DNA from: Edolisoma coerulescens
Lineage: Eukaryota > Chordata > Aves > Passeriformes > Campephagidae
NCBI GenBank assembly: GCA_013397115.1
Contig: VWZW01004863.1
Coordinates: 124,001-188,000, forward strand
DNA: 64,000 nt
Direction of reading: 5' to 3'
Both the position numbers and the translations under genes were made by a program. The notes below the pieces were generated by a model. That model was not told the DNA's origin, searched no databases, and saw only the letters and a list, made by a program, of their open reading frames with translations. This document shows, one piece after another, positions 50,501 through 62,282 of this stretch (the stretch's first letter is position 1; each line of letters opens with the position of its first letter).

Positions 50501-53305
50501 TCAGAAAATAAAAAGCTTAGTGGAGGGGAAAAAAATCAAGTTCATTCAAATCATAAAAGCTGTATGGGGAGTAGAAATCACTTTGTTTTCTCTATCTCCT
50601 CGCTTCAATGGAAAGCTTTGACTTCTGTCAATGCACTCTGCCAACAATGTTCACAGTCACTGACACATATGCTGAATGTGTGGCTGATTTCTTAGTTTGA
50701 TGGTTGTGGCACATATTTTAACTGGCATTTTGGTAACTATTTTATTTTGTAAAAGAATACCCTGCTTTCAGATTGGCTATAGCTTCTTCCCATACCCTGC
50801 TTGTCATCTTCCACTCCCCCTCCTGACAGCAGGACTTTAGTCTGCTATGCACTGCAGAGCCCTGCAGCTCGCCACTGCAACTACAGCTGTGTGTGGTAAA
50901 CAGAGTTATACCAGTATAAAACCCCTGAGTCTGAAGAACTGGGTCTGCCTTTTGCTCCCAGGAGTAACTCTGCAGTTCAACCTATAGTTACCATTCTGCC
51001 AGCACTTCCAGGCAGAGGCAGGGCCTCAGAGACAAGGACATTGCTCACTCTGGAATTAAATACACAAGCCGAAGGATCGTGGACAAAAGTAACTATACGT
51101 ATTATTTGGGACTAAACATCTGTAGATGCAACTATACCAATAAAGCTAAGTAAGCTCTGTTTGCTTGTTTTAACCAGAATGTACAGAATGGTTAAAGCAA
51201 AAAACCATCAGTGACCACAAAGAAAAAAAGGGACAGTCATTCAAGTTTATTACATTAAGAAAATGTTTACGTGTAGGAATTTGTCAAATAAATGTAACGA
51301 AATACTAACCTATAGTTTTCTTTTGAGACCGAAAAGTCAGGGTACTACTCAAAAAACAAAGTCAGTCAAATCATGAACTCAGCCAAGTAAAAATGAAGCC
51401 ATAGACACTGTGGCAAAATACACAGGCCAAAACAATTTGGCAGAAGACATGAAAAAAATCCAGAGTGGGCTATGTCTCCTTGCAAGGCTTTGTCAGAGCT
51501 GGTAGAGATCACAGCGGAGACGGGTCACAAGCACTGTTAGAGCAACTCTTCACAGCATCAGGGCAGAGAGCTGCAACAGAACTGAATGAAATATCAACAT
51601 AAAAATATTTAGGACACAAACTAATTTGGAGAAGAATCCAGACAAAACTTATAAAAACATTTCTATTAGCATTCAGGGAGTTACCAGCAATACAGCATAA
51701 AAGGGCAAAGCTAATAGCTCACTCCAGTAATGTTTTCTCCTTTGCAGGAAATTGATGTGTAGACTAACAAGATGTATTGAACTGAAAATTGAATAAAATA
51801 TTTCCTCATCCTATTACACACAACATTATCCAGTTTTGTCAAGCCCTTGATCACTTCAAGAGAATGAAGACATGTAACAGCAGAAAAGAACACAACAGAG
51901 GAAAAAAAAATCTAAAAATAGTTCCTGGGGTTGAAGCTCTTTGTTGCTGCATAAATAAGGCTTTTGTCATTCCAAGCAAAGTGACCCAGGGTCTGCACTG
52001 GCCTGGACTTACCTTGACCAGAGCTGGGCTGGGCTGGTTTCAGTTCCTGCCTCGGGGCCATGTACCTGTGGCCTCCCCTGCCTGAGCCAGACCTGAGCCA
52101 GTGTCTGTGAGAAGGATCTGACAAACCCAGGGGGTGTCTGCCCCACAAACAAGAGCCTCTGGGAGCTGAGCCTAGGCAGGCTGCAGGGCAATACTCACGC
52201 TCACCTGGGAGCAGCCAGAAGGCAGCAGCCTGGGGCAAGGAAGCGTATGACAACACACACAGGCAGGTCCTGGGACTAAAGAGGAAGATACTTCCACCAT
52301 TAATGTCACCCTTCTCCTAGCACAGACCTCCAGACAATGAGAGCTCATTAAAAACACATCTGAAGTTTTTCTTGAGAAAACTGGAAGTCTCAGCCTTAAG
52401 ACCTGAAAGGACACTGAAGGGACAAGTACAGGACCGGGGGAAAAGGTAAGTACTAGGAAATTTTGGGGTGTTGGAGTGGGGATTTTTTTGTTATAACAAT
52501 TTACACACTGGTAAGACTTCTCTGTAATAGAAAATTTTGACTATTAGACAGTTAAAACATTAATTGGATTAACAATAAATCCTTAGCTCCATAGATACAG
52601 TGAAATCTTCCATGCCCAATACTAGGACTTGGAGAGTAACAGGAATGCACAAAGTAGAGACGAAAGAGACCAACTGCCTTAAAGCTTATGTCCATTAATA
52701 AGTTCTTCTCAGTCTAAAATGAAAGAGAAATTGGATAAGCTTGTTGTTAGTAGGAAGTTATAGAATGACTAAAAGAAATAACTACATGTAATCTTGTTGG
52801 TCACGGTAAAGAAGAAAATGTGGATAGCTTTGCTTGTTGATTGACTCACCAAAAAAAAAATATATACTTGTCTCTACAAATAAATAGTTTTCCATTGCTA
52901 GAGTGGGAGAAATGCTTGGAGTGACAGGCAATACCCAATATTTTTGCGTGGTGCATAGACAACATTTTTTATAGCAGATATTATAGTATACAAGACTCAG
53001 GAAAATTGCAAAGTGCAATAACAGGAGGCTGTTCAAAACTCAGAAAGAGAAATTTATGTATAATAGGTACTAACAAGCTATAAATACTAGCTTATTACTA
53101 TCTACATCAAATAGAGAATAAAGTTCTAGCTCTAGGTTGTTGGGTTTTTATTTTTTTAAATTTACAGAAATAGATATATTATCAGAAAAAGGTCCATACA
53201 GTATTTATTGCCACCGCCAGAAAATAATGCCACTGCTTGCCAAACAAATGGCTGGAAGATTAAATAAAACATGAGATATTGTGGTTATGGTATCCCATAT
53301 CATGG
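44590..53305. other. Long AT-rich non-coding stretch, no gene called
   Basis: Over 8.7 kb no recognisable repeat was found. A run of 20 T lies at 46941-46960. A TATA-like tataaaa at 50915-50921 follows a moderately GC-rich patch. A GC-richer patch at about 51.98-52.26 kb carries splice-like signals on the minus strand and is treated separately. The remaining frames are short and unsupported. Confidence 0.55.
52013..52180 (-). other. Candidate internal exon, unproven
   Basis: On the minus strand a strong donor match (CAAG followed by GTAAGT, at 52012 down to 52007) closes a 168-bp segment. It opens after 'ttgccctgcag', an acceptor-like end. The segment is GC-richer than its surroundings, and a frame is open through it (51912-52256). 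The pyrimidine tract before the acceptor is weak, and a second donor-like word, gtgagc, lies just upstream at 52204. I do not recognise the peptide. It may be a non-coding RNA exon, part of an unrecognised repeat, or chance. Confidence 0.2.
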
Positions 53306-53310
53306 CACAC
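53306..53310. repeat. Left copy of the LTR target-site duplication
   Basis: The word cacac here is matched by cacac at 53937-53941 on the other side of the LTR, as expected of an integrase-made staggered cut of five bases. Confidence 0.7.
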
Positions 53311-53936
53311 TGTCTTGGGGTGACTTTATGATGTGTCTCCCCTATCAACATGCTCTGTTTCCAGACATGAAGCCTGTGCTTTTCTGTGCCTTTAAACTGA
53401 GCCTGAGAGGGGGGAGAGGAAAAAACCGAACGAACTTTTCAAAGCAGTCTGTGCTCCAAGGTCGCTGCTCCTCTGCGTCTTTCGGCTGTGGCGAGGAGAG
53501 TGGAGGAAGCACCCTTCTTGCTTTTCAGCCGGCTTTCGGCTCTGTTTTCTCCAGGGAGGGACAGAGAGTTTTTTTTCCTGGGATTTTGGCTTCTTCTTCT
53601 TTTCTTCTGGAACTGTGCAACAACACCAAAGCATCATCTGAGAAAACTTTCCACTGAGGCCTGTGGAGGGGGGCCCCCATGCTGACCCAGCTCTAAAGAG
53701 GAGAGAGCCGCACCCACAAAAGGACTTTGAATTTACCAGATTCTCTCCAAAGCAAGAGATTTTCTTATTTGGCAGTATTATTTTTTTCCCGTGTGTTTGT
53801 TAAATAACTAGGTTTCTTCTCCCTTTTCACATTTGTTCGAAGGATATTTCTTTCCTGAACCTGGTGGGGGAAGGGTGGTTGTAACCTTACTTCTATCAGA
53901 AGATATTTTCCTCCAAATTTGTCTCAAACCTGGACA
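53311..53936 (+). mobile_element. Solo LTR with TG...CA ends and 5-bp target duplication
   Basis: The element begins tgtcttgggg at 53311 and ends cctggaca at 53936, the usual TG and CA of an LTR, giving 626 bp. The five bases cacac precede it (53306-53310) and follow it (53937-53941) as a direct repeat. A 5-bp duplication is typical of ERVL-class integration. The interior holds a CpG- and GC-rich section at 53.43-53.53 kb and a T-rich 3' part. No primer-binding site or retroviral coding sequence follows, so it is a solo LTR left by recombination. The right flank is CA-rich, which slightly weakens the duplication. An open frame at 53271-53657 is not a host gene. Plus orientation is inferred from its 3' end resembling those of the LTRs at 37.6 and 55.4 kb. 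Confidence 0.82.
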
Positions 53937-53941
53937 CACAC
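53937..53941. repeat. Right copy of the LTR target-site duplication
   Basis: This cacac matches 53306-53310. It lies at the start of a short CA-rich tract, so part of the match could be coincidence. Confidence 0.65.
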
Positions 53942-54934
53942 ACAGAACACACCTGTAGTGGGACAAAATTCAGAGATAAGAGTCTGTAGATGTCATGAAA
54001 ATGACAGAATTATGAGCCAAGATCAGCAGATTTGCTGGTTCAGATCAACTGCACATTGGTTTATTATTTTGTTTATGTGATAGAAAACCATAAATAATTT
54101 CTCTTCTTGTGTTAATGCCATTTGTTGATTGTTAGTCTCTCTGCTTTGGGTGGGGAAAAAACATATGGGAGATTTGTCTTTGAAGAATCTCTAGAGAAAA
54201 CTGCGTGTACTGCTCTTTCCAGTGCCACATGAGAAGTCATTAGCAGCCAGAAAGCACAGCTGTTACTGATTCACTGGATCCTGATTCTTTCAGATTTAAC
54301 TTGATGCGCTGGATCACCCAAGTAAGCCTCCTATTAACAGTCAAGTTAATTTTTGTAATAGGTCTCAGAGTAGCAATCTCAGGAATCTACTGAGGGCTCA
54401 AATTCCTTGTTTGCCATTCCCTCTCTCCCACCTCTTGGGGCAATGTCCAGTGAGGAAGAAAAGATTTTCCACCAAGTACAACTCCCAGCCCAACAGTTAG
54501 AAACCAAAGCAGTAACAACAGAAAGTCTATGAGAATGATGTGATGATTAATTAAAAGAAACTCATTAGCAAAGAGGAAAACAAAGGAGAATAAAGAAGGC
54601 TTGGTCCCCATTCTTCCTGCAATTTATACCCGGTTTAGAGTTTATGAGCATGCATCCTCATTCTCTCCTTGGTTTGTTTACACTTTATGCAGGTCAGGGG
54701 AGAACTAACATATGGTCAGACTCTGTAGTCAGCTCCTCCAATGAGTTAAATAGAAAAATATCTCATTCCTGCCCAGAAAGACTTGAGAATCTCGCTTGTG
54801 AGCTAAATATTAAACTCTAGATCTTTGTTAAGATACAGACTATCCTAAACATGTATGAAAGACTTTTGTCAGCACTTCTTCCAAAATTAAAAATAAATTA
54901 GAAAATAATTATAAACTTATATCTTTAGATTTAT
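53942..54934. other. Spacer between two LTR sequences, nothing retroviral seen
   Basis: About 1 kb separates the solo LTR from the next LTR fragment. I see no primer-binding site, gag, pol or env remnant, so these two are not the ends of one provirus. The rest is AT-rich and unremarkable. Confidence 0.6.
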
Positions 54935-55398
54935 ATATCTAGCCCCAGGACCTGCGGGGCACCCCCAGTGGGCCCACGGGCGGCCCCGGCTGGTCTGAGC
55001 CCTGAGGAACATCGAGCCGTCTCACCTGCTGGGAGGAGAAGAATTAGTGCCAGAAGACCACCAGGTTTTCCTTCCACCTGCCCTGCTCCGGGCTGCTGCG
55101 AGGACCTCCCCTTCCCATTCCCATTCCCAGAGACTGGGGGGAACTAGTTGTCAGCCCGTGTGTTCCTTCCCTTCTCTGGGCATTTGTTGTATTCTGAGTT
55201 TGTTTGTTTTTTTTTTCCTGTTCTGCCCTGTTTGTTTGGGTTTTTTTCCTGTAAATAAACAATTTGGTTTGGTTTTTTTTCCACTTTCACTGTCATTAAT
55301 TTGCCTTGTTGGCAGAGGAAGGGGGGAAGCCCATTCCCTTTGGAGGAGGTGCTCACTCCGGAGCGTTTCCTCCTAACTTTGTCTCCAAAACCGAGACA
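54935..55398 (+). mobile_element. 5'-truncated LTR of an ERVL-like retrovirus
   Basis: The fragment starts abruptly at 'ccccaggacctgcggggcac' and is GC-rich at first. A T/G-rich R region with poly(A) signal aataaa follows at 55254-55259, and it ends 'tgtctccaaaaccgagaca' at 55398. This order (GC-rich U3 end, R, signal, U5 and terminal short inverted repeat) is that of an LTR in plus orientation. The U3 beginning and the TG start are missing and no target duplication is seen. It meets a CR1 fragment directly at its right end, suggesting insertion into CR1 or a later deletion joining the two. Small frames across it are not called genes. Confidence 0.78.
55254..55259 (+). terminator. Polyadenylation signal of the LTR fragment
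   Basis: An aataaa word lies within 'ctgtaaataaacaatt', after a T/G-rich tract and before a second T-rich tract. This is the usual setting for an LTR poly(A) signal at the R/U5 border. Confidence 0.65.
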
Positions 55399-55400
55399 AT

Positions 55401-55625
55401 TGAAAGGCTGCAATCAGGTCTTCCTGGAGTCTTCTCTTCTCCAGATTGAGCAACCCTGACTCTCTCAGTCTGGTGCTCCAGGAAAGGTGCTCCAGCCCTC
55501 TGACCATTTCCTGGGCCCTCTTCCAGGCCTGCTCCTACAGGTCCCTGTCTTTCTTGTGTTGAGGGCTCCAGATCTGAACAGAGTACTTCAGCTGGGATTT
55601 CACCAGAGTGGAGTAGACATGTTAA
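55401..55625 (-). mobile_element. CR1 LINE, internal fragment
   Basis: On the plus strand the reverse-complement CR1 blocks run from 'tgaaaggctgcaatcaggtc' through 'cttctcttctccagattgag', 'actctctcagtctggtgctc' and 'gctccagccctctgaccatt' to 'caccagagtggagtagacat'. The CR1 3' end with its tail is absent: the fragment begins exactly where the LTR ends. The LTR insertion or an associated deletion therefore removed the last 300 bp or so of the CR1. Confidence 0.88.
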
Positions 55626-56204
55626 AGCAATACTGGCACAGGATATGCTGCACTATTAAGTAGGATCAAGTAATGTATTTTAATAATTTTTTTTACTCAG
55701 AAAACACATACTTGATTTAATGGAGCCTCCCTGATTTTCTCTTAAATATTGGTCTGTGTGAGTTATTCCATCAGACTGAGGTGTTGCCTTTTCCTGGTCA
55801 TAAAATTAAAAGCCAGACATGGTTAAGAGGAAAAGAGATTTTTACCTGGGTATTTAAAGATCCTTAAGGTACACCACTTCTCCACAGTGGAATGTGCCGA
55901 AATGCACACTGAAATGCACACACATGATAAATCACATATACAACTTACAGGCCTTGCAAATTAGCATATCTATCAAAGATTCCCCAATGAGGGGCTTGAA
56001 TAAACCCCCCATCCCTGGATGGGCCTATCTTGGTTTACAGGATGTGTTCTAGAAAGGACCTTGGTTTCTCAGGATAGCATAGGGCTTTCGGCCTCCAGCT
56101 GCGAGACCTCCAGGATGTTTGGTCTTCTGGCTTAATGGAATATTGGGTCTAAACTAAGTGATCAGACGTAAGGAATTACAAGTATGTGGGCTAAAAGCAC
56201 TGAG

Positions 56205-56256
56205 GATACATAAAAGCTACATAAAAGGGTATATAAAAGGGGTATAAAAGAAAAGG
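56205..56256 (+). repeat. Four tandem TATA-like units
   Basis: Within about 50 bp the word ataaaag occurs four times at near-regular spacing of 11-13 bp: as acataaaag twice, then as atataaaag, then as gtataaaag. It is at once a short degenerate tandem repeat and a cluster of good TATA-box matches. Nothing downstream looks like a gene start. Confidence 0.6.
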
Positions 56257-59200
56257 CAAAAAATCATCATGGCATCAGATGAACAAAAATTTTGTAAGCA
56301 AAATGTGTTTACTTAAATAAAAAGTCTCAGTAAAATAAATAGAAGTTTTTCTTACAGTAAACATCCTTATATTTTTTGACTACATTTTTAATTTTTCATT
56401 AATTTATACAATGATTTTAATTAGTATCAAAAAGGTCCAAAAAGGAAATACAGAGTACTTCTTATTTAGGATCCAAAATACAGTATTTTTGCCAGTACCA
56501 AATTATCTCTTTTTCTTTCTACGAAAATGAGGCAAAGCCAAACAGATTCCATGAAAGAGCAAAAGGAAAGTTTCTAAATTGACAGATTTGTATATATATA
56601 CACTTCTAGAGCTGAGAAATATCAAAACATTCGCAATTTTTTTTTTAGAACAGGCTTTTCAATACAGTCCATATTCTTCATATATAAGGATAAGGGAAAA
56701 AAAAGCTGCATTTAAAACTCAAAGCACAGACCGTTGTTGATGAACAGTGATGTAAGAGTGAGAGAGAAATTCCAATCAACTGTAGAGACAAGGAGAGGGA
56801 AAAAAACCCCAACCATCTTTAAAAGGGTACCCAAATCCATTTTCCCCACCTTCTGAAGCAGACGGATGGTCCTGCTAGTAACAACATGTGGCTCAGAAGC
56901 CTGAGATTCAGTCACCACCCTGACAGGGCCCCTGTGAGCTCATTGACAAGGCAACAATTATCAGTGAACTCCTTTCCCAGAGTATTAGTTAAGGATCATA
57001 ACACTTGCTTTCTTCCTCCCTTACCCATACAAGGACCTGGAACAGCTGACTCAGATCAGGCAAAATTGCCACTAGGCTATGAGAGCTTTGTGCCTCTCTC
57101 AGGAGACACAGAATATCTTTCCAGATTTTCTTATCACATGTCCCAGGATCTCGTTTGAGGAGCCTCCAGTCTCAGATAGGGCACGGATTAGCTATGAAAA
57201 TACAAAGATTAAATGCTCTATTTGCTGCTTCAGCAGTTTACAGCTTTCACACACAGCAAACAAAATATCATTGTTCAAGCTAAGCATTACAGGTTACTCT
57301 AAAAGTTTGTACAAATGACGAAGTACACTTTTTTTTTTAAACCCAGCAATGCATAACATTTCTCTTTCACTATATCCTGATATTTTATCAACAATTTAAA
57401 GAAAACTTCTGGCCAACACCACCCAGCTACATCGGCTGACCACTACAAGGCACAAACACATCCTCAAACTGTGCCAGAAAATACTCACTCTTTGACTGAG
57501 TCGCCTCACCCTCTTATTCACAGTAACATGACTGTGTCTGAGGGGTAGCAGAAACAGCTAGGTTTACCTCCTTTGCTTGGGATGTTTTAATTTGTGATGA
57601 GTAAAAACATGTCATCACCTATAGAAGGCAGGAAATTTAAAAATTGTTGTAGATACTTTGACAGGAAAAATCTTTTTTCATAGGTCTTCTATATTTTATA
57701 GACAGCGATTTGCTTAGAAATATTTCTTGCAGTGAAATTTTACAGCCACAGCTTAGGCAGTGCTTCTGTGGATAAATGGTTAAGAGGTATTTTTCCATAA
57801 ATTAGTGAAAGAAAACCCATAAAATTTGTCATCAGACTTCAAAAGTGTGCTATTTTCAAACAGTACAAATTGTGACTGGCTCAGCACCATATGGTATTTA
57901 ATTTTCTGTAATGTATGCATGTGCACAAATTGCATTTAGGTAACTGGGATGCTGTCAGTCTGAAGATAACTCTACATACACTAACAGGTAGAAAGCAAAG
58001 GTCTCTGACAATACCTGAATTATTTCAAAAGTTGGGCTTTTTATTTATGCACCATTCAAGTGAACATGAAGGAATGGTAGGAGCTGGGTTCTTGGCTAGA
58101 TCTGAGATTTTATTTCTGAACCATGGCTCTATGCAAAAAATAAATGCTCAAAATATATGTATGTTGTTTTCAAAACCATTTTCCTGGATTTTTGTTATAT
58201 ACAGCCTTCATGGAAACCTGATGAGTTGCTTCCACTAAGAACAATGTCTATGTTGTACCTTAACATAGTAACATGACACAATGTAAACTATTTTAGAAAA
58301 AATCTGTGAGATATTTTTCTGCTTTAGGTATGATTATTCTGTAAATATTTGTGCTGTATTTCCTTCCCTTTGCTCTTTGAAAGTTTTGAGAAGTAAAACA
58401 CAGTAGCCAGATGGTGAACTTCTAACGTCAGAAAGAAATATCAGATGGTATAGATCAATATCAAGGCAAGAATAGAGGTATTGCTTTTGTTAAATGATTT
58501 TCTCTTGACATCGCTCTGTTTTTGTGACTGGTGCAAAAGAGAAAAATAAATGGAATATAACATATCGTAAATACCATCCTTAATGCAGATTCACAGGCTA
58601 TTTCATTTTCCAGATTTCAGAGATGGTAGATTGATAGCTTTCATTTGCCTCTTGGTTTTCCTTTTAGATTATTTTAAACCTATATAAATATGAGCAAAAA
58701 TAACTAAACCTACATAGTGTGTTCATAGATGTTTGTAAAATAACTTCCCATTGACAAAATATGTTCTTTAAAACCATGCTGTACTTACCGAAGTCACAAA
58801 GCCTCATATACTCTAGAGTTTGTCACTAAAGACATACACAGAGATCTTTAAAATATCCTGATAGTGAACAGGGTTATATTCCATAGAAAAAGTCATAGCC
58901 TTCATATTCACCAAAGGCAATTTTAGATGCAGGCCTACTAGATTTGAATTTAAGGGATAACTCAGAATTACAAAAGTCACACCTCTTTCAATTCTGTTTA
59001 AAATTAATTATATCTAATTACCATAGGTGTCTTGGACTAAGTGTGTCTGATGAAGCTATTGTGCTTTGAGTTTAATAGAGTGAGCTCTACTTTAAATGTT
59101 ATATCCTTGGTCACAATCTGGCTTCCTGATATATAAAGAGGACAGCACAACATGTTGTCAAAAGCAACCATAGCCCACACAAAGCAAAGATTTGTTGTTT

Positions 59201-62200
59201 TATTTGAAAACCCGTCAGTATGTGAAAGTTAAGAGATAAATGAAGAGTACCTAGAAAATATTCTTGTCTTTATCTCAGAGAAATGCTGAGGATTGGAAAT
59301 AAAAGAAAAAAGATTTCCAAATCCATTTGAATGCCTTGGGGAAAGATAGATGTGAAGAGGACCTACAAGTATCTCTCTTATTGCACACAGTGGGCAAGAA
59401 AGTCCTGAAAGTATTAACTCATTTTATTAGAAACCAGTTGAAAATATTACACTTAGAATGAAATCTTAATACTTAGGAACTGCTGTAGTCCAAGGAAAGC
59501 ATTGGGTTTGATCAAAATCAGGTCCTTTTCTTATCTACATCTAGGAAAAGAGCAGATAAGACATGTAGAAAAGCTGAAGGGGGAAAATAAGTGCCAGTTT
59601 CAGAAATACCAAGAATAGCATGTTTGTGTTTAGAGCCCCTGCTGAAAACAGCCTAACTAGAAAATAGTGAAGGAACTTCAATTACAATTTGCAAAAAAAA
59701 AAAAAAAAAAGGTGTCATAAAAACATCACTAAGTCAAACACATGGGTTAACAGTTTCATCAAAATTAGGAAAAGAAAATGGCAGATAAGAAAATCTGTAT
59801 TAACAAGCATTCACAAGAGAATATCAGATTTATCTTGAGATAGCATCATCCTATCTGCACAATAGTTGATATACAGCACCAACGAGTTGATAAAAATATT
59901 TTCACTGAGAACAAGGACAGGTCGTGGCAAGCCAGATTACAGAATCAATCAGGTGAATTGAGCAATCTCAAACTATACAGTAGCTGCAAGATTATACATT
60001 GACTTGCAATGAACTGAAATGGAGGATGTTTCAATAAAAGAGCAAAGAAACACTTGCAGGTATTTTGAACAATAACATGATGAGGTGATAATGGCTGCAC
60101 CAGCCCCAGGTAAATAGAGATACTGAGGAAAATGATGAGAAGGACACAAGGATGACATACTCAATTCATTCTGAAAAGATGCCACCCATGACAAAAGCAC
60201 TGAAATGCATAGGGCACGTATATTCATCAAGCCATTTAAAGAACATTTAAAGCTGTAGCTGACATAAAAACCCGCAGAGAAGTGTGTAGATTCTTGAGAA
60301 TTTGTTGTACCTTACTGTGCAAGAAAAACAGGTTTAACTGCTCATCTAAAATAAGTTTTGTGATACCACAGATTTGCAACAGTCATGAAAGAAACAAAGT
60401 TTGCAGAAAATAAAGACAACACTCTGTCATGTTCCTGTTCTTAAAGTCTGATCTTTTGTTGCCAATAAAAAATGCTTCTTATGGAAATCACCAGAAAAAC
60501 AAATCTTGAGACAAGTAGATGTGCTGGTCTGCTGTGACTCAGCATACAGAACAATTTCTGCACAAAATCTTTACGGATTCTTTTGTACAATTGCACAAAA
60601 TAGCTGAAGGTTTCTTCTTCTTTTTTGTCCGGTAGGTTGATGTTTGTTCAATTGTTTGGTTTTAGTTTTGGTTTTGGTTTGATATATAAAACCCATTTGC
60701 CTTCCAAAATTTTAGTCTCCTCCTGACATGTCAGTCCATTCTGCCACTGCTAAACAGTGTTCCGTCTTCTACACATGGCATCCCAAAATAGGTATTGAAT
60801 GATTTCCTTGTGCAAGCAGAGAAATGCTTAACCTATTATTTTAGAGCAAGAAAATCCAAACTAATTAAATGACTGAAAGACTGTTTGGATGGTACAACCT
60901 ATGATTTGCAATATAGATGTATCAGAGAGCAGAAATATTCTGGCTCGTTTAAACATGAGAAATTAAAAAAGATGGATAGGAAACACTGTCCTACATGGGC
61001 ACTGGGTGATAGGAGATGGCTTTTGTCCTGTTATGCCTGTGACCCACTGACTCCAAAGAGCTTATGATGGGTTAATGTGCCTATAATAAAGACTGAAATG
61101 ATAATATGGCCAGACAGCACAGCAACAGTCTCTTTCATCCTGAAGATTAAACACATGTGGAAACTACATACACAGTTGAAGGTTACATCTGGAAGGTGAA
61201 AGGTACACATCTACAAGCTGGCAGCTGAGACTGGGACAAATTAGAAGAGTAGGAAATACACCAGAGTTGCTTATGTCTGAGGAATGAGATGATTAGGTGA
61301 GACTCATGTAAGAACATGAGGAGCACCTGAGGAAAATCAAGAGTTGGATATGCTCACCAGGCTAGTGTAGAGAGTTGCTGGACATCTAGAGCTGTTTGGC
61401 TGTGTTATCTACCTTTGACTGACACAAAGAGCTATTAATCATAATGCTGTCTTAATATAATAAGCCACCCATGTCTCAGGCTAGATAGCAAAGACACTGG
61501 CAAGCTGCTTAACAGAAGGTTTTCTAGGAACATAGAAAAGAAATCCGGTACATTGTCCTATTTTTTCTTTAAAAATAGCTATGTGAAATCACCAGAATAC
61601 TCCTGTTAGGAGAAAAGTCTTACATGATTTAAGTGCTGAGTCTTCTGCACTGTGGTACTGTTAAAAGTTATTACTCTCTGCCATATAATAGGAATCTATG
61701 GTCCAAACTTAAATTGCCTCAATGTCACCATGAGTTCTTCACACAGTGAAGGTATGACATCTAGAAGCAGACAGTGTCTCTTCCTCTTTTCTGTGTAACT
61801 GCTGGCAAGTCTGGGGCCATAGACAGATACTACAATGAGCAGATATCATAATTAAAGAAAACTCCGAACCAACTGTGCCTTCCTGCTTCCTGAAGGACTT
61901 GATTTGTTTATTTAATAACAGTAGCACAATTTAACTAACAGAACCCAGAACTGTGATTCCAGACACATGGTCTATGCCCCTTTCATTTGGGCTAAGAGGA
62001 TGGGTTCCCATCAGTGACCACAAACCAGTACTTTCAAAAGTATTTGCTGCCTTTTTCTCTAAGGCATAATTTGGGATTTTTAATGCCTTTAATTAATGCA
62101 AAAAAAATGCTATATTTTCAAATACTTAGTGAGGAAGTGAAAATACAAACTTTCCACAGCCAAACAAAAATAGTGTGTATGTCTCTAGATGCATATATGG

Positions 62201-62248
62201 AGGTGGAAAAAGACAAGAGGATGGGAGGTAAGAAAAAATAGATACCGT

Positions 62249-62282
62249 CTGGGATGGGGGAGAGGAGAGGAGGGAGGGCAGG
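62249..62282 (+). other. Purine-rich tract with G runs
   Basis: The plus strand here is almost entirely A and G, with runs of five, two, two, three and three G. It could form a quadruplex or triplex but the runs are less regular than at 35.80 kb. It has no associated gene. Confidence 0.35.

Noticed and set aside
53311..55398. The two LTRs as the ends of one provirus
   Set aside because: Their bodies differ, the first has its own target duplication, and the 1 kb between them shows no primer-binding site or retroviral coding remnant.
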